Notes under the pieces: model-generated
Database searches by the model: none
The model's input: only the letters and a program-made list of their open reading frames with translations
What the model was told of the DNA's origin: nothing
DNA from: Clostridia bacterium
GTDB taxonomy: Bacteria > Bacillota > Clostridia > Christensenellales > Borkfalkiaceae
DNA length: 64,000 nt
Assembly: GCA_900771345.1 (NCBI GenBank)
Contig: CAAGNQ010000010.1
Span: 1 to 64,000 of the forward strand
Direction: 5' to 3'
Position numbers and translations under genes: made by a program
Shown here: positions 33,979 to 43,537 of the stretch, piece by piece
Numbering within the stretch: position 1 is the first letter of the stretch
Layout: every line of letters begins with the position of its first letter

Positions 33979-35295
33979 TCAAAAACCTCTGAAGAATTTG
34001 TTGTTCTTCATCTGTTTCATCATCACTTTCATTTGTTCAAACTGTTTGAGCACTCTGTTTACTTCTTGAACGCTCGTTCCACTTCCGTTTGCTATCCTAT
34101 TTTTTCTCGACGAGTTAATTATCTGTGGGTTTTCGCGCTCTCGCATGGTCATTGACTGGATAATGGCTTTCATAGTAATTATTTTCTTCTCGTCAATATC
34201 ACCTTCGTTTACCTTAAACTTCGTTCCCATTCCAGGTAACATTGATATAACTGAAGATAACCCACCCATCCTTTTCATAGTTTCCATTTGGACTAGAAAA
34301 TCGTTTAAGGTAAAAGAATTTTCCCTAAACTTCTTTTCCATCTTTCTAGCGTCCTCTTCGGTAACTGCCTCTTGCGCCTTTTCAATAAGCGTCAAAACGT
34401 CACCCATTCCGAGAATACGGTTTGCCATTCTATCAGGGTGGAATGGCTCTAAATCGCCGAGTTTTTCGCCAACCGAGCAAAACTTGATGGGTTTTCCCGT
34501 GACTGCTTTCATTGAAAGGGTTGCGCCACCTCTAGTATCGCCATCGAGTTTAGTGAGGACTAATCCCGTTACCTCAAGCCTTTTATTAAAGGTATCGGCA
34601 ACTTCAACTGCTACCTGACCTGTCATAGAATCAACGACTAAAAGTATCTCTTCAGGTTTTACTTCTGCCTTGATTTTCTCAAGTTCTTTCATTAACTCTT
34701 CGTCAATTTGAAGCCTACCTGCAGTATCTATAATAACCGTGTCAAACCCAAAAGATTTAGCGTGATTAACACCCTCTTTTGCTATTTTTACAGGGTCGCC
34801 TTGCCCCTTTTCAAAAACCGAGCAACCTGCCTTTTCTCCCACAACTTTAAGTTGGTTTATGGCTGCTGGACGATAAACGTCACACGCGACGAGCAGTGGT
34901 TTCTTGCCCTGTTTTTTGAGCATCATACCGAGTTTTCCAACAAGCGTCGTCTTACCAGCACCTTGAAGACCTGCCATCATAATAACCGTCGGTGGATTTG
35001 ATGAAACGCCAAGTTTACTGTTACTACTCCCCATAAGTTCAATGAGTTCTTCATTAACTATTTTTATAACTTGCTGGGTAGGGCTCAAACTCTTTAAGAT
35101 TTCTTGACCAACAGCCCTTTCGCTTACCTTAGCGACAAACGATTTAACTACGGATATATTAACGTCAGCCTCTAAAAGAGCAATTCTAACCTCACGCATA
35201 GCCGTCTTAATTTCTAGTTCGGTTAGTCTGCCGTGCTTTGTTAGTTTAGAAAAAATATGATTAAGTTTTTCGGAAAGTCCTGAAAATAACGCCAT
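33979..35295 (-). CDS. ffh: Signal recognition particle protein Ffh
   Basis: 438 residues. N and GTPase domains: GLQGAGKTTLVGKLG (G1) near 107, DVYRPAAINQL (G2 region) near 136, VIIDTAGRLQID (G3) near 186 and TKLDGDTRGGA (G4) near 245. The C-terminal M domain is rich in Met, with SVISMLPGMGTKF and the RNA-binding SGTSVQEVNRVLKQF near 405. It forms SRP with 4.5S RNA (not in this window) and works with FtsY encoded 1.4 kb away. It overlaps ylxM by one base. Confidence 0.98.
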   Translation of the reverse strand: MALFSGLSEKLNHIFSKLTKHGRLTELEIKTAMREVRIALLEADVNISVVKSFVAKVSERAVGQEILKSLSPTQQVIKIVNEELIELMGSSNSKLGVSSNPPTVIMMAGLQGAGKTTLVGKLGMMLKKQGKKPLLVACDVYRPAAINQLKVVGEKAGCSVFEKGQGDPVKIAKEGVNHAKSFGFDTVIIDTAGRLQIDEELMKELEKIKAEVKPEEILLVVDSMTGQVAVEVADTFNKRLEVTGLVLTKLDGDTRGGATLSMKAVTGKPIKFCSVGEKLGDLEPFHPDRMANRILGMGDVLTLIEKAQEAVTEEDARKMEKKFRENSFTLNDFLVQMETMKRMGGLSSVISMLPGMGTKFKVNEGDIDEKKIITMKAIIQSMTMRERENPQIINSSRKNRIANGSGTSVQEVNRVLKQFEQMKVMMKQMKNNKFFRGF

Positions 35296-35594
35296 TATTT
35301 TTCTATAATCTCCCTAATCGCCCTTTTAATTTGCTCATCTTTAGTATTATTCTCTAATGCTCGCAAAAGCGTGGTTTTCTCTTGGATTTTTAAGGCTTTT
35401 TCATACCCTAAAAGTTTAGACTTAACTTTCTTTATCGCATCGTAAACACTCTGCCTACTTCCTCCCTCTTCCTCGGCAATTTCAGAAAGCGAAAGGTCAA
35501 ACAAATAATGCGAAGAAAAAAGTTCCCTCTGCTTATCTGTTAAAAGTTCTTTATATATTTCAAATAGTTCAATATACTCTAAATCTTTTTCCAT
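35295..35594 (-). CDS. ylxM: YlxM family SRP-associated DNA-binding-like protein
   Basis: 99 residues, all helical, with a sigma-region-4-like helix-turn-helix (LSLSEIAEEEGGSRQSVYDAIKKV, described by its ends LSLSEIAEE and SVYDAIK). YlxM is the usual partner gene of ffh and modulates SRP function. There is no Shine-Dalgarno sequence before the ATG: it is preceded by a hairpin and a TTTTTT run (35604-35633). Those lie just downstream of a consensus promoter, so translation initiation here is unusual. It overlaps ffh by one base, and it opens the nine-gene operon ending with yraN. Confidence 0.92.
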   Translation of the reverse strand: MEKDLEYIELFEIYKELLTDKQRELFSSHYLFDLSLSEIAEEEGGSRQSVYDAIKKVKSKLLGYEKALKIQEKTTLLRALENNTKDEQIKRAIREIIEK

Positions 35595-35595
35595 A

Positions 35596-35634
35596 AAAAA
35601 CCAAAGGTGTAAAGATTTTTCACTTTACACCTTG
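35596..35634 (-). terminator. Hairpin plus T-tract: ftsY terminator overlapping the ylxM leader
   Basis: A perfect 11-bp stem (35604-35614 with 35623-35633), then TTTGGTTTTTT on the minus strand, ending right at the ylxM ATG. It lies 63 nt after the ftsY stop, so it can terminate ftsY transcripts. It also overlaps the start region of transcripts from the promoter at 35637-35665. Confidence 0.75.
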
Positions 35635-35636
35635 AT

Positions 35637-35665
35637 ATTATAATCATTTCAAATAGTCCTGTCAA
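35637..35665 (-). promoter_or_regulatory. Consensus promoter of the ylxM-ffh-rpsP operon
   Basis: Minus-strand TTGACA (35665-35660), 17 nt, TATAAT (35642-35637), a perfect match to the sigma-A consensus. Transcription should begin near 35630, within the first arm of the inverted repeat that follows. Confidence 0.88.
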
Positions 35666-35696
35666 GCATTTTTGCATTACAGTTTTAAATTTTTAA

Positions 35697-36593
35697 TTAA
35701 AACAACCCGTCAACAAATTCTTCTGGATTAAAATCCTCTATATCGTCGATTTTTTCGCCTGTTCCCACGTAAACAACGGGAATTTCAAGTTCGTATGAAA
35801 GGGAGATTATAAATCCACCTTTTGCCGTGCCGTCAAGTTTAGTTAAAATTATTCCGTCAAGCCCAACTGCCTCGTTGAAAGTTTGAACTTGGTTATAAGC
35901 ATTCTGGCCGGTCGTTGCATCGAGAGCAATAAGTTTATAGAAGTTTGCGTTAGGGTATTCTCTCTTTATCACTCTATCCATCTTCTTTAACTCTTCCATT
36001 AAGTTTGCCTTAACGTGAAGCCTTCCTGCCGTATCAACGATTAAAATATCAGTATTTCTTGCCTTGCAGGACTCAATCGCGTCAAACACGACGGCTGACG
36101 CGTCAGAACCCTCCGAATGCTTAATTATTCTAACCTTTGCCCTGTCTGCCCAAACTGACAGTTGATCGGACGCGGCTGCCCTAAAGGTATCACCAGCAGC
36201 AATAGTAACGCTCTTTTTTTCGGTAGCGAACTTATTGGCAAGTTTACCGATTGTGGTGGTTTTTCCAACTCCGTTTACCCCTACAATCATAATAACTGCC
36301 GGCGTTTTAATATCGAGTGCATCAGCGTAGTTAATAGTGTCGAAAAGTTCTTTTTTAAGAAGTTCAACAACGTAATTCTGGTCCTTGCACTTTTCCTTGA
36401 TTGCAACGTCACGAATTTCATCAACAATTTCAACAGCCGTATTAACCGAAACGTCAGACGAAATCAAAATATCTTCAAGTTCTTCGTAGAACTCCTCTCC
36501 TATTTTATCTTTAGCGAAAAGTTCCGTGAGTTTTTTTGATATTCCGTCACGAGTTTTGGTTAAAACACTTTTGATTTTACTAAATATTCCCAT
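35697..36593 (-). CDS. ftsY: Signal recognition particle receptor FtsY
   Basis: 298 residues, the short Gram-positive form without the acidic A domain. NG domain motifs: VGVNGVGKTTTIGKLA (G1) near 103, GDTFRAAASDQLSVWA (G2) near 132, LIVDTAGRLHVK (G3) near 184, TKLDGTAKGG (G4) near 248 and YVGTGEKIDDIEDF (G5/closing loop). It docks SRP-ribosome complexes at the membrane together with Ffh. It is the last gene of the asnS-plsX-rnc-smc-ftsY cluster, with 22 nt between it and smc, and it is followed by the hairpin at 35604-35633. Confidence 0.98.
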   Translation of the reverse strand: MGIFSKIKSVLTKTRDGISKKLTELFAKDKIGEEFYEELEDILISSDVSVNTAVEIVDEIRDVAIKEKCKDQNYVVELLKKELFDTINYADALDIKTPAVIMIVGVNGVGKTTTIGKLANKFATEKKSVTIAAGDTFRAAASDQLSVWADRAKVRIIKHSEGSDASAVVFDAIESCKARNTDILIVDTAGRLHVKANLMEELKKMDRVIKREYPNANFYKLIALDATTGQNAYNQVQTFNEAVGLDGIILTKLDGTAKGGFIISLSYELEIPVVYVGTGEKIDDIEDFNPEEFVDGLF

Positions 36594-36615
36594 ATTATTC
36601 CTTAATAATTAAATT

Positions 36616-39600
36616 TTAAGCGAGAGTAGAATCACCGGTAATTTCTGCAACGTCAGCAAGTTTAACCGATACCATTTTAGAAACGCCCTTTTCTTGCATG
36701 GTAACGCCGAACAATGCGTCTGCAAGTTCCATCGTAGGCTTTCTATGCGTGATAACGATAAACTGGGTATCTTGGCTAAACTTCTTTAGATATCTTGCAA
36801 ATCTATCAACGTTCGCCTCGTCAAGCGCCGCCTCAATTTCGTCGAGAACGCAGAATGGCATAGGACGAAGTTTTAGGATTGAGAATAAGATTGCAATAGC
36901 AGTGAGCGCCTTTTCTCCACCCGATAAAAGAGATAATTTTTGAAGTTTCTTTCCAGGTGGCTCGGCAACAATTTCAACGCCTGCCTCAAGTTTATCGTCA
37001 CACTCGGTGTAATCCATTTGTAGCATTGCTCTACCACCACCGAACAATTCTTTGAATATTCTTTGGAAGTTCTCGTTAATTTTTGTAAAGCCTTCGTCAA
37101 ACTGAGTGAGCATTTCTGCCTTAATAGTATCTATCGCTTCTTTTAGGTCTGTTTCTGCCTTTTCGAGGTCGGCTTTCTGAGTGGTCATCTCCTCATAACG
37201 CTCCTTTAAAACCTTATAATCCTCGATAGCCGTGGCGTTAATTGCACCTAATGAACTTCTTCTCTTTCTAAGCCTTGCAATTTCTTGCTCACCAAAGTTA
37301 GCGTCGTAATTATCTGCTTTTTGTTTAACTGCCGTCTCGTAGGTTTCTTGATAGTCTTCCCAAACGCTTTGTTGCAAGTATTCAAGGTCAGAATCAATTT
37401 TAGCGAGGGCAATTTCCTCTATATGTTTTTTCTCCGAAAGTTCGGAAATTGCGTTAGTTAACCATTGCTTTTTCTCGTCGTTTTTGTTTAAGTTTTCGCG
37501 AAGTTTGCTCTTATTATCCTCTATCCCCTCAATTTTATCCCTGATGCCGTTAATATAATCCTGCTCGGCTTTAGAAAGGGCAACCTTTTCTTGCTCACGG
37601 CGAAGTTCTTCAATTATCCCCTCTGCACCGATATTACTCTTTTTAAGACTTTCGTTTGTTTTTTCAGTCTCAATAATCACTCCCGATAGCCTTGCATTCT
37701 CTGTTTCTAACGCAGATATCTTACCCTTTAATTCGGTAATTTTTATCTGAATTTCGGTGCTTTCGGTCGCAAGGGAATCACGCTCTTTTCTGAGCGCGTC
37801 GTACTCAGCCTGTTGTTTGTCAGCGTTTAAAACGGCACTTTCTCTGTCTGCCTGAAGTTTCTTTCCACCACTAGTAACAGCCTCAAAATCAACGTCGAGT
37901 TTTTGGAGTTTGCCTTTTACAACCACGATTAAATCATTAACGTTCTCAATGTCTTTCCCTATTTCGATAAGTGCTTTTTCGCTTGTAGCCTGTTTCTCTC
38001 TTTCAATAAGAATTTGCTGGCGTTTTTCATTGTATAAATCATTAGAAAGAGTGAGTTCGTCAAGAGCCTTATCCCTCTTTTGTTCAAGAGAAGTTTTCTT
38101 TTCCTTTAGCAAGTTCATCTCTTCTCTTTTTTCTTCAAGAAGTTTTGCATTATCTTCAATCTTTCTGTCACTTGATAATAAGCCTACGGTATCAGTTCTC
38201 CTAGAACCACCCGTCATTGCGCCTTGGGTAGTGAAAACGTCACCATCAAGGGTAACCATTTTAAAAGCAAAGCGATATTTATCGGCAATCCTTGTCGCAT
38301 TTTCCAAGGTATCCACAATAAGAGTATTTCCTAAAAGGTTAGAAATAACGTTTTCATACTCTTTATCGTAACTAACAAGTTTATCGGCAACACCGAGTGC
38401 GCCCTTTTCGTTAAGCGCCGAAGTAACGGCAGGCGTTTGCTCTCTCCTTTTAACAGAAGTAATAGGCAAGAAGGTTATTCTACCAAGCCTATTTGCTTTT
38501 AGATATTCGATTAAATATCTTGCCTCGTCAGGCGTTGCAGTAACGACGTTTTGCGCCGCCGCCATAAGTGCTGTTTCAAGCGCAATATCATATTTTTTAT
38601 CACTCTTAATGAGTTCTGCAACTACTCCCTTAATGCGCTTTTTAAGTTCTATTTCACCTTTTGCCCTTGTTAAAAGAGCCTTTACGGCAGGAGCATATCC
38701 ATCATAATTATCCTTTAACGATTTATAGAAATTATCCTTTGTTACGAGTGTTGTTATAACTGAATTTAGCGTGTAGATAGAGTTATCAATCTTGCCAACT
38801 TCCTCGTTAGAATTTCTAACCTCGTTTTCCTTTTCTTCAATCTGATTTTTGAGTTCAAAAACTCCCCTGTCTAATTCGTCAATATTTCTATCGGCACGCT
38901 CTTTATCATTAAAATATCCCTCTCTCTTAACAGATAACTCGTCAAGTTTAGAGGTGAGTTCGCTGAGTTTTTCCGTTAGGTTACTCTTCTCGATAGACAT
39001 TGTTCCCCTATTAAGTTTAATATCAGAAAGAGATTCAATCGACTCAATAACCTTTTTCTGATTAGCAGACGCAAGTTCCTCTCCAAGCGCAATCTTCTCG
39101 GTTAAACTTAATATTCTGCGCGAAAGTTTTTCTGCTTTTTCCTGAATTTTTTGAAGTTGGGTTTTATCCTCGTTATAAGCAATTTCACCAGCCGTGAAAG
39201 ACTTTTTGCATTCATTAATGAGTGATATATTTTGTTTAATTTCCTCCTCAGCCCTTTCAATCTGACCTTTAAGGTATGAAATCTTCTGTTCGTAGAGTTG
39301 TTTTGCGCCCGAGGACTTCTCCATACTAACTCTTTTTTCCAAAAGTTCGTCGTTAAGGTCTTTTAATTTGTTATCGGCACTTTCAATATCAGAAAAAATC
39401 TTATCGTATTCAGCCTGTGCATCAATAAACTCTTTTTGGCGAAGGGCAGTTTGCTCGTCAAGCCCACGAATTCTGGTGTAAATCTTGCCTTTTGCAGACT
39501 CAACCCCGTCAACCTTTGCTATATAAGTATTAAGTTCGTGGAATTTAAGTTGTTCGGAAAGTTCGTTAAACTCTTTTGCCTTTTCTGCCTGACGCTCAAG

Positions 39601-40212
39601 TGGAGCAAGTTGGTTTTCTATCTCACTCAAAATATCAATATATCTAACCAAGTTTTCGTGAGTGCGCTCCAACTTTCTTTCCGACTCGTTCTTTCTTGAT
39701 TTAAACTTTGCAATCCCCGTTGCTTCTTCAAAAATCATACGCCTATCTTCAGGCTTAGCAGACATAATCTCTTCTACCTTGCCTTGTCCAATAATGGTAT
39801 AACCTTCTTTACCTATGCCACATTCGTGAAGAAGTTCAACGATATCTTTTAATCTTGCAGGTTGCTTGTTTATGTAATATTCACTCTCTCCACTACGGAA
39901 GAGTTTACGAGTAATAATTAGTTCGTTATAATCAATGCTGAACATTTTGGTCGAGTTGTCAAAATAAAGTGAAACTTCACAGTAAGAAAGCGACTTTCTC
40001 CCCTGCGTTCCACTAAAAATTACGTCCTGCATACTAGAGCCTCTTAAACTCTTTGCCGACTGTTCACCCAAAACCCAACGAATAGCGTCTGCAACGTTAC
40101 TTTTTCCACAACCGTTTGGTCCAACAATGGCAGTTATGCCGTCACCAAACTTGATTTCGGCTTTATCTGCAAACGATTTAAATCCGTAAATTTCCACCTT
40201 TTCGAAATTCAC
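36616..40212 (-). CDS. smc: Chromosome segregation protein SMC
   Basis: 1198 residues, full length. Walker A is VGPNGCGKSNVADAI (residues 30-44); two long coiled coils (about 170-500 and 670-1010) flank the hinge (about 520-640, with GYAPAVKALLTRA). The ABC signature LSGGEKALTAIAILFSIL and Walker B FCVLDEIEAALDE are near the C-terminus. SMC with ScpAB organises and segregates the chromosome; scpAB are not in this window. The start is a GTG with AAGGTGG upstream. It follows rnc by 21 nt, the usual rnc-smc-ftsY order of Firmicutes. Confidence 0.98.
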   Translation of the reverse strand: MNFEKVEIYGFKSFADKAEIKFGDGITAIVGPNGCGKSNVADAIRWVLGEQSAKSLRGSSMQDVIFSGTQGRKSLSYCEVSLYFDNSTKMFSIDYNELIITRKLFRSGESEYYINKQPARLKDIVELLHECGIGKEGYTIIGQGKVEEIMSAKPEDRRMIFEEATGIAKFKSRKNESERKLERTHENLVRYIDILSEIENQLAPLERQAEKAKEFNELSEQLKFHELNTYIAKVDGVESAKGKIYTRIRGLDEQTALRQKEFIDAQAEYDKIFSDIESADNKLKDLNDELLEKRVSMEKSSGAKQLYEQKISYLKGQIERAEEEIKQNISLINECKKSFTAGEIAYNEDKTQLQKIQEKAEKLSRRILSLTEKIALGEELASANQKKVIESIESLSDIKLNRGTMSIEKSNLTEKLSELTSKLDELSVKREGYFNDKERADRNIDELDRGVFELKNQIEEKENEVRNSNEEVGKIDNSIYTLNSVITTLVTKDNFYKSLKDNYDGYAPAVKALLTRAKGEIELKKRIKGVVAELIKSDKKYDIALETALMAAAQNVVTATPDEARYLIEYLKANRLGRITFLPITSVKRREQTPAVTSALNEKGALGVADKLVSYDKEYENVISNLLGNTLIVDTLENATRIADKYRFAFKMVTLDGDVFTTQGAMTGGSRRTDTVGLLSSDRKIEDNAKLLEEKREEMNLLKEKKTSLEQKRDKALDELTLSNDLYNEKRQQILIEREKQATSEKALIEIGKDIENVNDLIVVVKGKLQKLDVDFEAVTSGGKKLQADRESAVLNADKQQAEYDALRKERDSLATESTEIQIKITELKGKISALETENARLSGVIIETEKTNESLKKSNIGAEGIIEELRREQEKVALSKAEQDYINGIRDKIEGIEDNKSKLRENLNKNDEKKQWLTNAISELSEKKHIEEIALAKIDSDLEYLQQSVWEDYQETYETAVKQKADNYDANFGEQEIARLRKRRSSLGAINATAIEDYKVLKERYEEMTTQKADLEKAETDLKEAIDTIKAEMLTQFDEGFTKINENFQRIFKELFGGGRAMLQMDYTECDDKLEAGVEIVAEPPGKKLQKLSLLSGGEKALTAIAILFSILKLRPMPFCVLDEIEAALDEANVDRFARYLKKFSQDTQFIVITHRKPTMELADALFGVTMQEKGVSKMVSVKLADVAEITGDSTLA

Positions 40213-40233
40213 TTTTCCACTACCACCTTATGT

Positions 40234-40932
40234 TTATTGTTTTTTTATACTAGCAAGTGCTTTTTCTGCGGCGTTGGCCTCAGCCTCTTTCTTGCTACCA
40301 CCCTTTCCCTCGGCAATCCTCTTGCCGTTAAGTAGCGCACCAACCCTAAATTCAGGGTTATGGTCTGGCCCACTTTTGCCCAAAACCTCGTAAGCAATGC
40401 TACCGAGTTTATATTTTTGCACGTATTCTTGAAACAAATTCTTTGCCGTGCTTTTTATCTTGATGATTCTATTTTCCTCTTTTATTTTATTTTCATAATT
40501 ACGGATAAGAGTTGCCTTTATAAACTTTTTAACAGCAGTCATTCCCCCGTCGATATAAATTCCTGCAACGAGCGCCTCGTATATGCTTGAATAAAGTTTT
40601 TCGTCTTGAGTATGATTTTTTTCTTGACCTCTTCCAAGCAGAAGAAACTGACCTATATCTAAAAGTCTAACAGCCTCTAAAAGAGGTTCTTTTGAAACGA
40701 TATCTGCCCGTTTTTTAGTTAATTTCCCCTCGTCGCCTTTAGCGTTGTTAAATAAATACTCGGTCACGACAAATCCTAAGATAGCGTCACCGTAAAACTC
40801 TAGAAGTTCGTTATTTTCCTCTCTGTGTTCGTTAGCATAAGAGGCGTGGGTGAAACACTTTCTAAGCAACATCTTGTCCTTAAACGAATACCCTATTTTT
40901 TCTTCGCATTCTACAACGTTAAATATGCTCAT
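40234..40932 (-). CDS. rnc: Ribonuclease III
   Basis: 232 residues. The catalytic signature NNELLEFYGDAILGF is near 40-54, with the second acidic cluster in YEALVAGIYIDGG near 119. The C-terminal double-stranded RNA-binding domain (residues 160-230) ends GGSKKEAEANAAEKAL. It processes rRNA precursors and cleaves double-stranded RNA. It lies 3 nt downstream of plsX and 21 nt upstream of smc. Confidence 0.97.
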   Translation of the reverse strand: MSIFNVVECEEKIGYSFKDKMLLRKCFTHASYANEHREENNELLEFYGDAILGFVVTEYLFNNAKGDEGKLTKKRADIVSKEPLLEAVRLLDIGQFLLLGRGQEKNHTQDEKLYSSIYEALVAGIYIDGGMTAVKKFIKATLIRNYENKIKEENRIIKIKSTAKNLFQEYVQKYKLGSIAYEVLGKSGPDHNPEFRVGALLNGKRIAEGKGGSKKEAEANAAEKALASIKKQ

Positions 40933-40935
40933 TTA

Positions 40936-41955
40936 TTATTTTTCCTCTATTGGCTCTTGCATAGCAAGTTTTTCGGTAATTTTTTGAGCAATATCAAAGT
41001 TCGCATATTCATAAGCTTGCAAAACAGCCACTTTCATAGCCGTACGCCCTGACGAGCCGTGCGCTTTGATTACTGCCTTATTTACCCCCAAGAACAACGC
41101 GCCACCATAGTTATTATAATCAAGTTTTGCTTTTAGTTTTTTGAAGGTCTTTTTCAAGAACAATCCACCTATTTTGCCCATAAATGACGAGTAAATGCCA
41201 CTTTTAATCATCTTTAGCATATTTTTTACTGCGCCTTCGGTAGATTTTATGGCGATATTTCCACTAAACCCGTCGCTAATCACAACGTCAATATCCCCTG
41301 AAAGAATATCTCTTCCTTCCATATTTCCAACAAAGTTTATGCCTTTAGCATTCTTTAAAAGTGGAAATACCTCGTGGTTTAACATATTTCCCTTTTCGTC
41401 TTCCGTTCCGTTAGATAAGAGGGCAACCTTTGGATTTTTTACCCCTAGTGCCTCTGCATAAACAGAGCCCATTATTGCAAACTGGAAGAGGTTTATGCTC
41501 TTGCAGTCTGCATTTGCGCCAGAATCCATTAAAAATACCCTCTTGTTATCAATAACGGTCGGCATAATCGGGCAAAGCGCAGGGCGATTTACCCCCTTTA
41601 TTCTTCCGAGTTTAAGCGTTGCGCCTACTAAAACTGCTCCCGTTGAGCCGGCAGAAACAAAGGCTTTAGCATCTTCATTCTCCTTTAGTTCCTTAAACGC
41701 TACGCAAATAGAACTATTTGGCTTTCTCCTAACGGCAACCGTTGGCTCTTCTTCGCAAGTAATAACGTCAGGCGCGTCTAAAATTTCTATACGGCCCTCG
41801 TCATACTTAAAATTCTTTAGTTTCTCACTAATCTCATCTTGCTTACCGACCAAAACGGCAGTAAAACCTTGCGTTTGATTAACGGCGTCAACAGTTCCCT
41901 CAATCACTGCGTTTGGCGAGTTATCTCCACCGAAAGCATCTATCAAAATTTTCAT
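40936..41955 (-). CDS. plsX: Phosphate acyltransferase PlsX
   Basis: 339 residues. Family motifs: KILIDAFGGDNSPNAVIEG at the N-terminus, SAGSTGAVLVGATLKLGRI near 102, LMDSGANADCKSINL near 141, EGRDILSGDIDVVISDGFSGNI-region near 214-235 and NYGGALFLGVNKAVIKAHGSS near 281. It converts acyl-ACP to acyl-phosphate for phospholipid synthesis with PlsY. acpP and fab genes that often accompany it are absent here. It sits between asnS (18-nt gap) and rnc. Confidence 0.96.
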   Translation of the reverse strand: MKILIDAFGGDNSPNAVIEGTVDAVNQTQGFTAVLVGKQDEISEKLKNFKYDEGRIEILDAPDVITCEEEPTVAVRRKPNSSICVAFKELKENEDAKAFVSAGSTGAVLVGATLKLGRIKGVNRPALCPIMPTVIDNKRVFLMDSGANADCKSINLFQFAIMGSVYAEALGVKNPKVALLSNGTEDEKGNMLNHEVFPLLKNAKGINFVGNMEGRDILSGDIDVVISDGFSGNIAIKSTEGAVKNMLKMIKSGIYSSFMGKIGGLFLKKTFKKLKAKLDYNNYGGALFLGVNKAVIKAHGSSGRTAMKVAVLQAYEYANFDIAQKITEKLAMQEPIEEK

Positions 41956-41973
41956 AAATTTTCTCTCTTTTAA

Positions 41974-43365
41974 TTAGTTTTCAAGCGTTCCAACCGTTCT
42001 TGGGAATGGCAACACGTCACGAATATTCGATATACCCGTTAAATACATTATCATTCTCTCAAATCCTAAACCAAATCCAGCGTGAATAACGCCACCGTAT
42101 TTTCTTAAATCAAGATAAGAAGAATAATCCTCTTTATTTAGTCCACATTCAGCCATTCTTTGCTCTAAGATTTCCATTCTTTCTTCTCTTTGGCTTCCAC
42201 CAATGAGTTCGCCTATTCCTGGAACTAATAGGTCGCTTGCGGCAACAGTTTTCTTATCGTCGTTAAGCCTCATATAGAAAGCCTTAATATCCTTTGGATA
42301 ATCGGTCAAAAATACCGGCTTTTTGAAAACTTCTTCAGTTATATAGCGTTCGTGTTCACTTTGAAGGTCAGCACCCCAGTAAACAGGTGCAGAAAATCTG
42401 TCTTTTACTTTTTCTAAAATCGCAATAGCCTCTGTATAGGTTAAACGCTTAAATTCGTTATTTCTAACGTTATTAAGTCTTTCAATAAGTCCGTTATCTA
42501 CAAATTGGTTTAGGAAATTGATTTCTTCCTTGCAAGTATTCATAACCCTTTCAATGATATACTTAACCATAGCCTCAGCACAGTCCATATCGTCAGAAAG
42601 GTCAGCAAAAGCAAGTTCAGGCTCTATCATCCAAAACTCTGCCGCGTGACGAACGGTATTAGAGTGCTCTGCTCTAAAAGTCGGCCCAAAGGTATAAACG
42701 TTAGAGTAAGCCATTGCAAAATTCTCTACGTCAAGTTGACCTGAAACGGTTAGGCTTGCTTTTTTCTGGAAAAAGTCCTTTGCGTAGTCTGCCTTGCCGT
42801 CAAAAGTAGGAAGATTATCAAGGTCTAAAGTTGTAACCTGAAACATAGCGCCTGCTCCCTCGCAGTCGCTCCCCGTTATTATAGGAGTATGAACGTAAAC
42901 GAATCCCCTTTCGTTAAAGAAACTGTGAATAGCAAACGCCGCCTCGCTTCTAATCTTAAACACTGCGTTAAAGGTATTAGTTCTAGGGCGCAAATGAGGC
43001 ATAGTTCTTAAAAACTCTAACGTATGCCTTTTCTTTTGAAGAGGATAGTCAGGCGTTGAAGGCCCTAAAACCTCCACGCTATCAGCACTTATCTCGAAAG
43101 GCTGTTTATTCTCAGGTGTTAAAATAAGAGTACCGGTAACCTTTAATGCAGCGCCTACGTTTTGTTTTGCAATCTCATCATAGTTAGCGATTTTTTCTCT
43201 TGAAAAAACCACTTGACAGTTCTTAAAATACGAACCGTCGTTAAGTTCTATAAAACCGAACGACTTGCTGTCTCTAATCGTTCTTGCCCAACCACAAACT
43301 GTAACGCTTGCGTTTTCAAAATCTTTAGGTGAAGTAAAAATTTTCTTTAATTGTGTTCTTTCCAT
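41974..43365 (-). CDS. asnS: Asparaginyl-tRNA synthetase
   Basis: 463 residues, class IIb synthetase. An N-terminal OB-fold anticodon domain (VTVCGWARTIRDSKSFGFIEL) is followed by the catalytic core: FRAEHSNTVRHAAEFWMIEPE (motif 2, near 220), AADLLVPGIGELIGGSQREER near 385 and GFGLGFERMIMYLTG (motif 3, near 433). I chose the ATG at 43365 with GAAGGTG upstream; an upstream TTG at 43413 would add 16 residues without a ribosome site. It charges tRNA-Asn directly, complementing AsnA in the window. It is first in the asnS-plsX-rnc-smc-ftsY operon behind a promoter at 43404-43432. Confidence 0.97.
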   Translation of the reverse strand: MERTQLKKIFTSPKDFENASVTVCGWARTIRDSKSFGFIELNDGSYFKNCQVVFSREKIANYDEIAKQNVGAALKVTGTLILTPENKQPFEISADSVEVLGPSTPDYPLQKKRHTLEFLRTMPHLRPRTNTFNAVFKIRSEAAFAIHSFFNERGFVYVHTPIITGSDCEGAGAMFQVTTLDLDNLPTFDGKADYAKDFFQKKASLTVSGQLDVENFAMAYSNVYTFGPTFRAEHSNTVRHAAEFWMIEPELAFADLSDDMDCAEAMVKYIIERVMNTCKEEINFLNQFVDNGLIERLNNVRNNEFKRLTYTEAIAILEKVKDRFSAPVYWGADLQSEHERYITEEVFKKPVFLTDYPKDIKAFYMRLNDDKKTVAASDLLVPGIGELIGGSQREERMEILEQRMAECGLNKEDYSSYLDLRKYGGVIHAGFGLGFERMIMYLTGISNIRDVLPFPRTVGTLEN

Positions 43366-43403
43366 AATTGCACCTTCGCTATTATTTAAAATTATACTTA
43401 TAT

Positions 43404-43432
43404 ATTGTAACATTATTTACACTTTTTTTCAA
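43404..43432 (-). promoter_or_regulatory. Promoter of asnS operon
   Basis: Minus-strand TTGAAA (43432-43427), 17 nt, TACAAT (43409-43404). The leader to the ATG is only about 30 nt, too short for a T-box. Confidence 0.72.
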
Positions 43433-43503
43433 GAAAATTTACAAACATTTTCCATTATACAACTTAGAATAATCTAAATTTTCCATTAAAATATTTAAAA
43501 ATT

Positions 43504-43535
43504 AAAAACGCAACCTTTTTTTGTTGCGTTTTTAT
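43504..43535 (-). terminator. Intrinsic terminator of the GNAT-like gene
   Basis: An 11-bp stem (aaaaacgcaac/gttgcgttttt, 43504-43514 with 43523-43533), located 4 nt after the stop codon of the gene at 43538 and followed by T residues on the minus strand. Confidence 0.85.
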
Positions 43536-43537
43536 CA

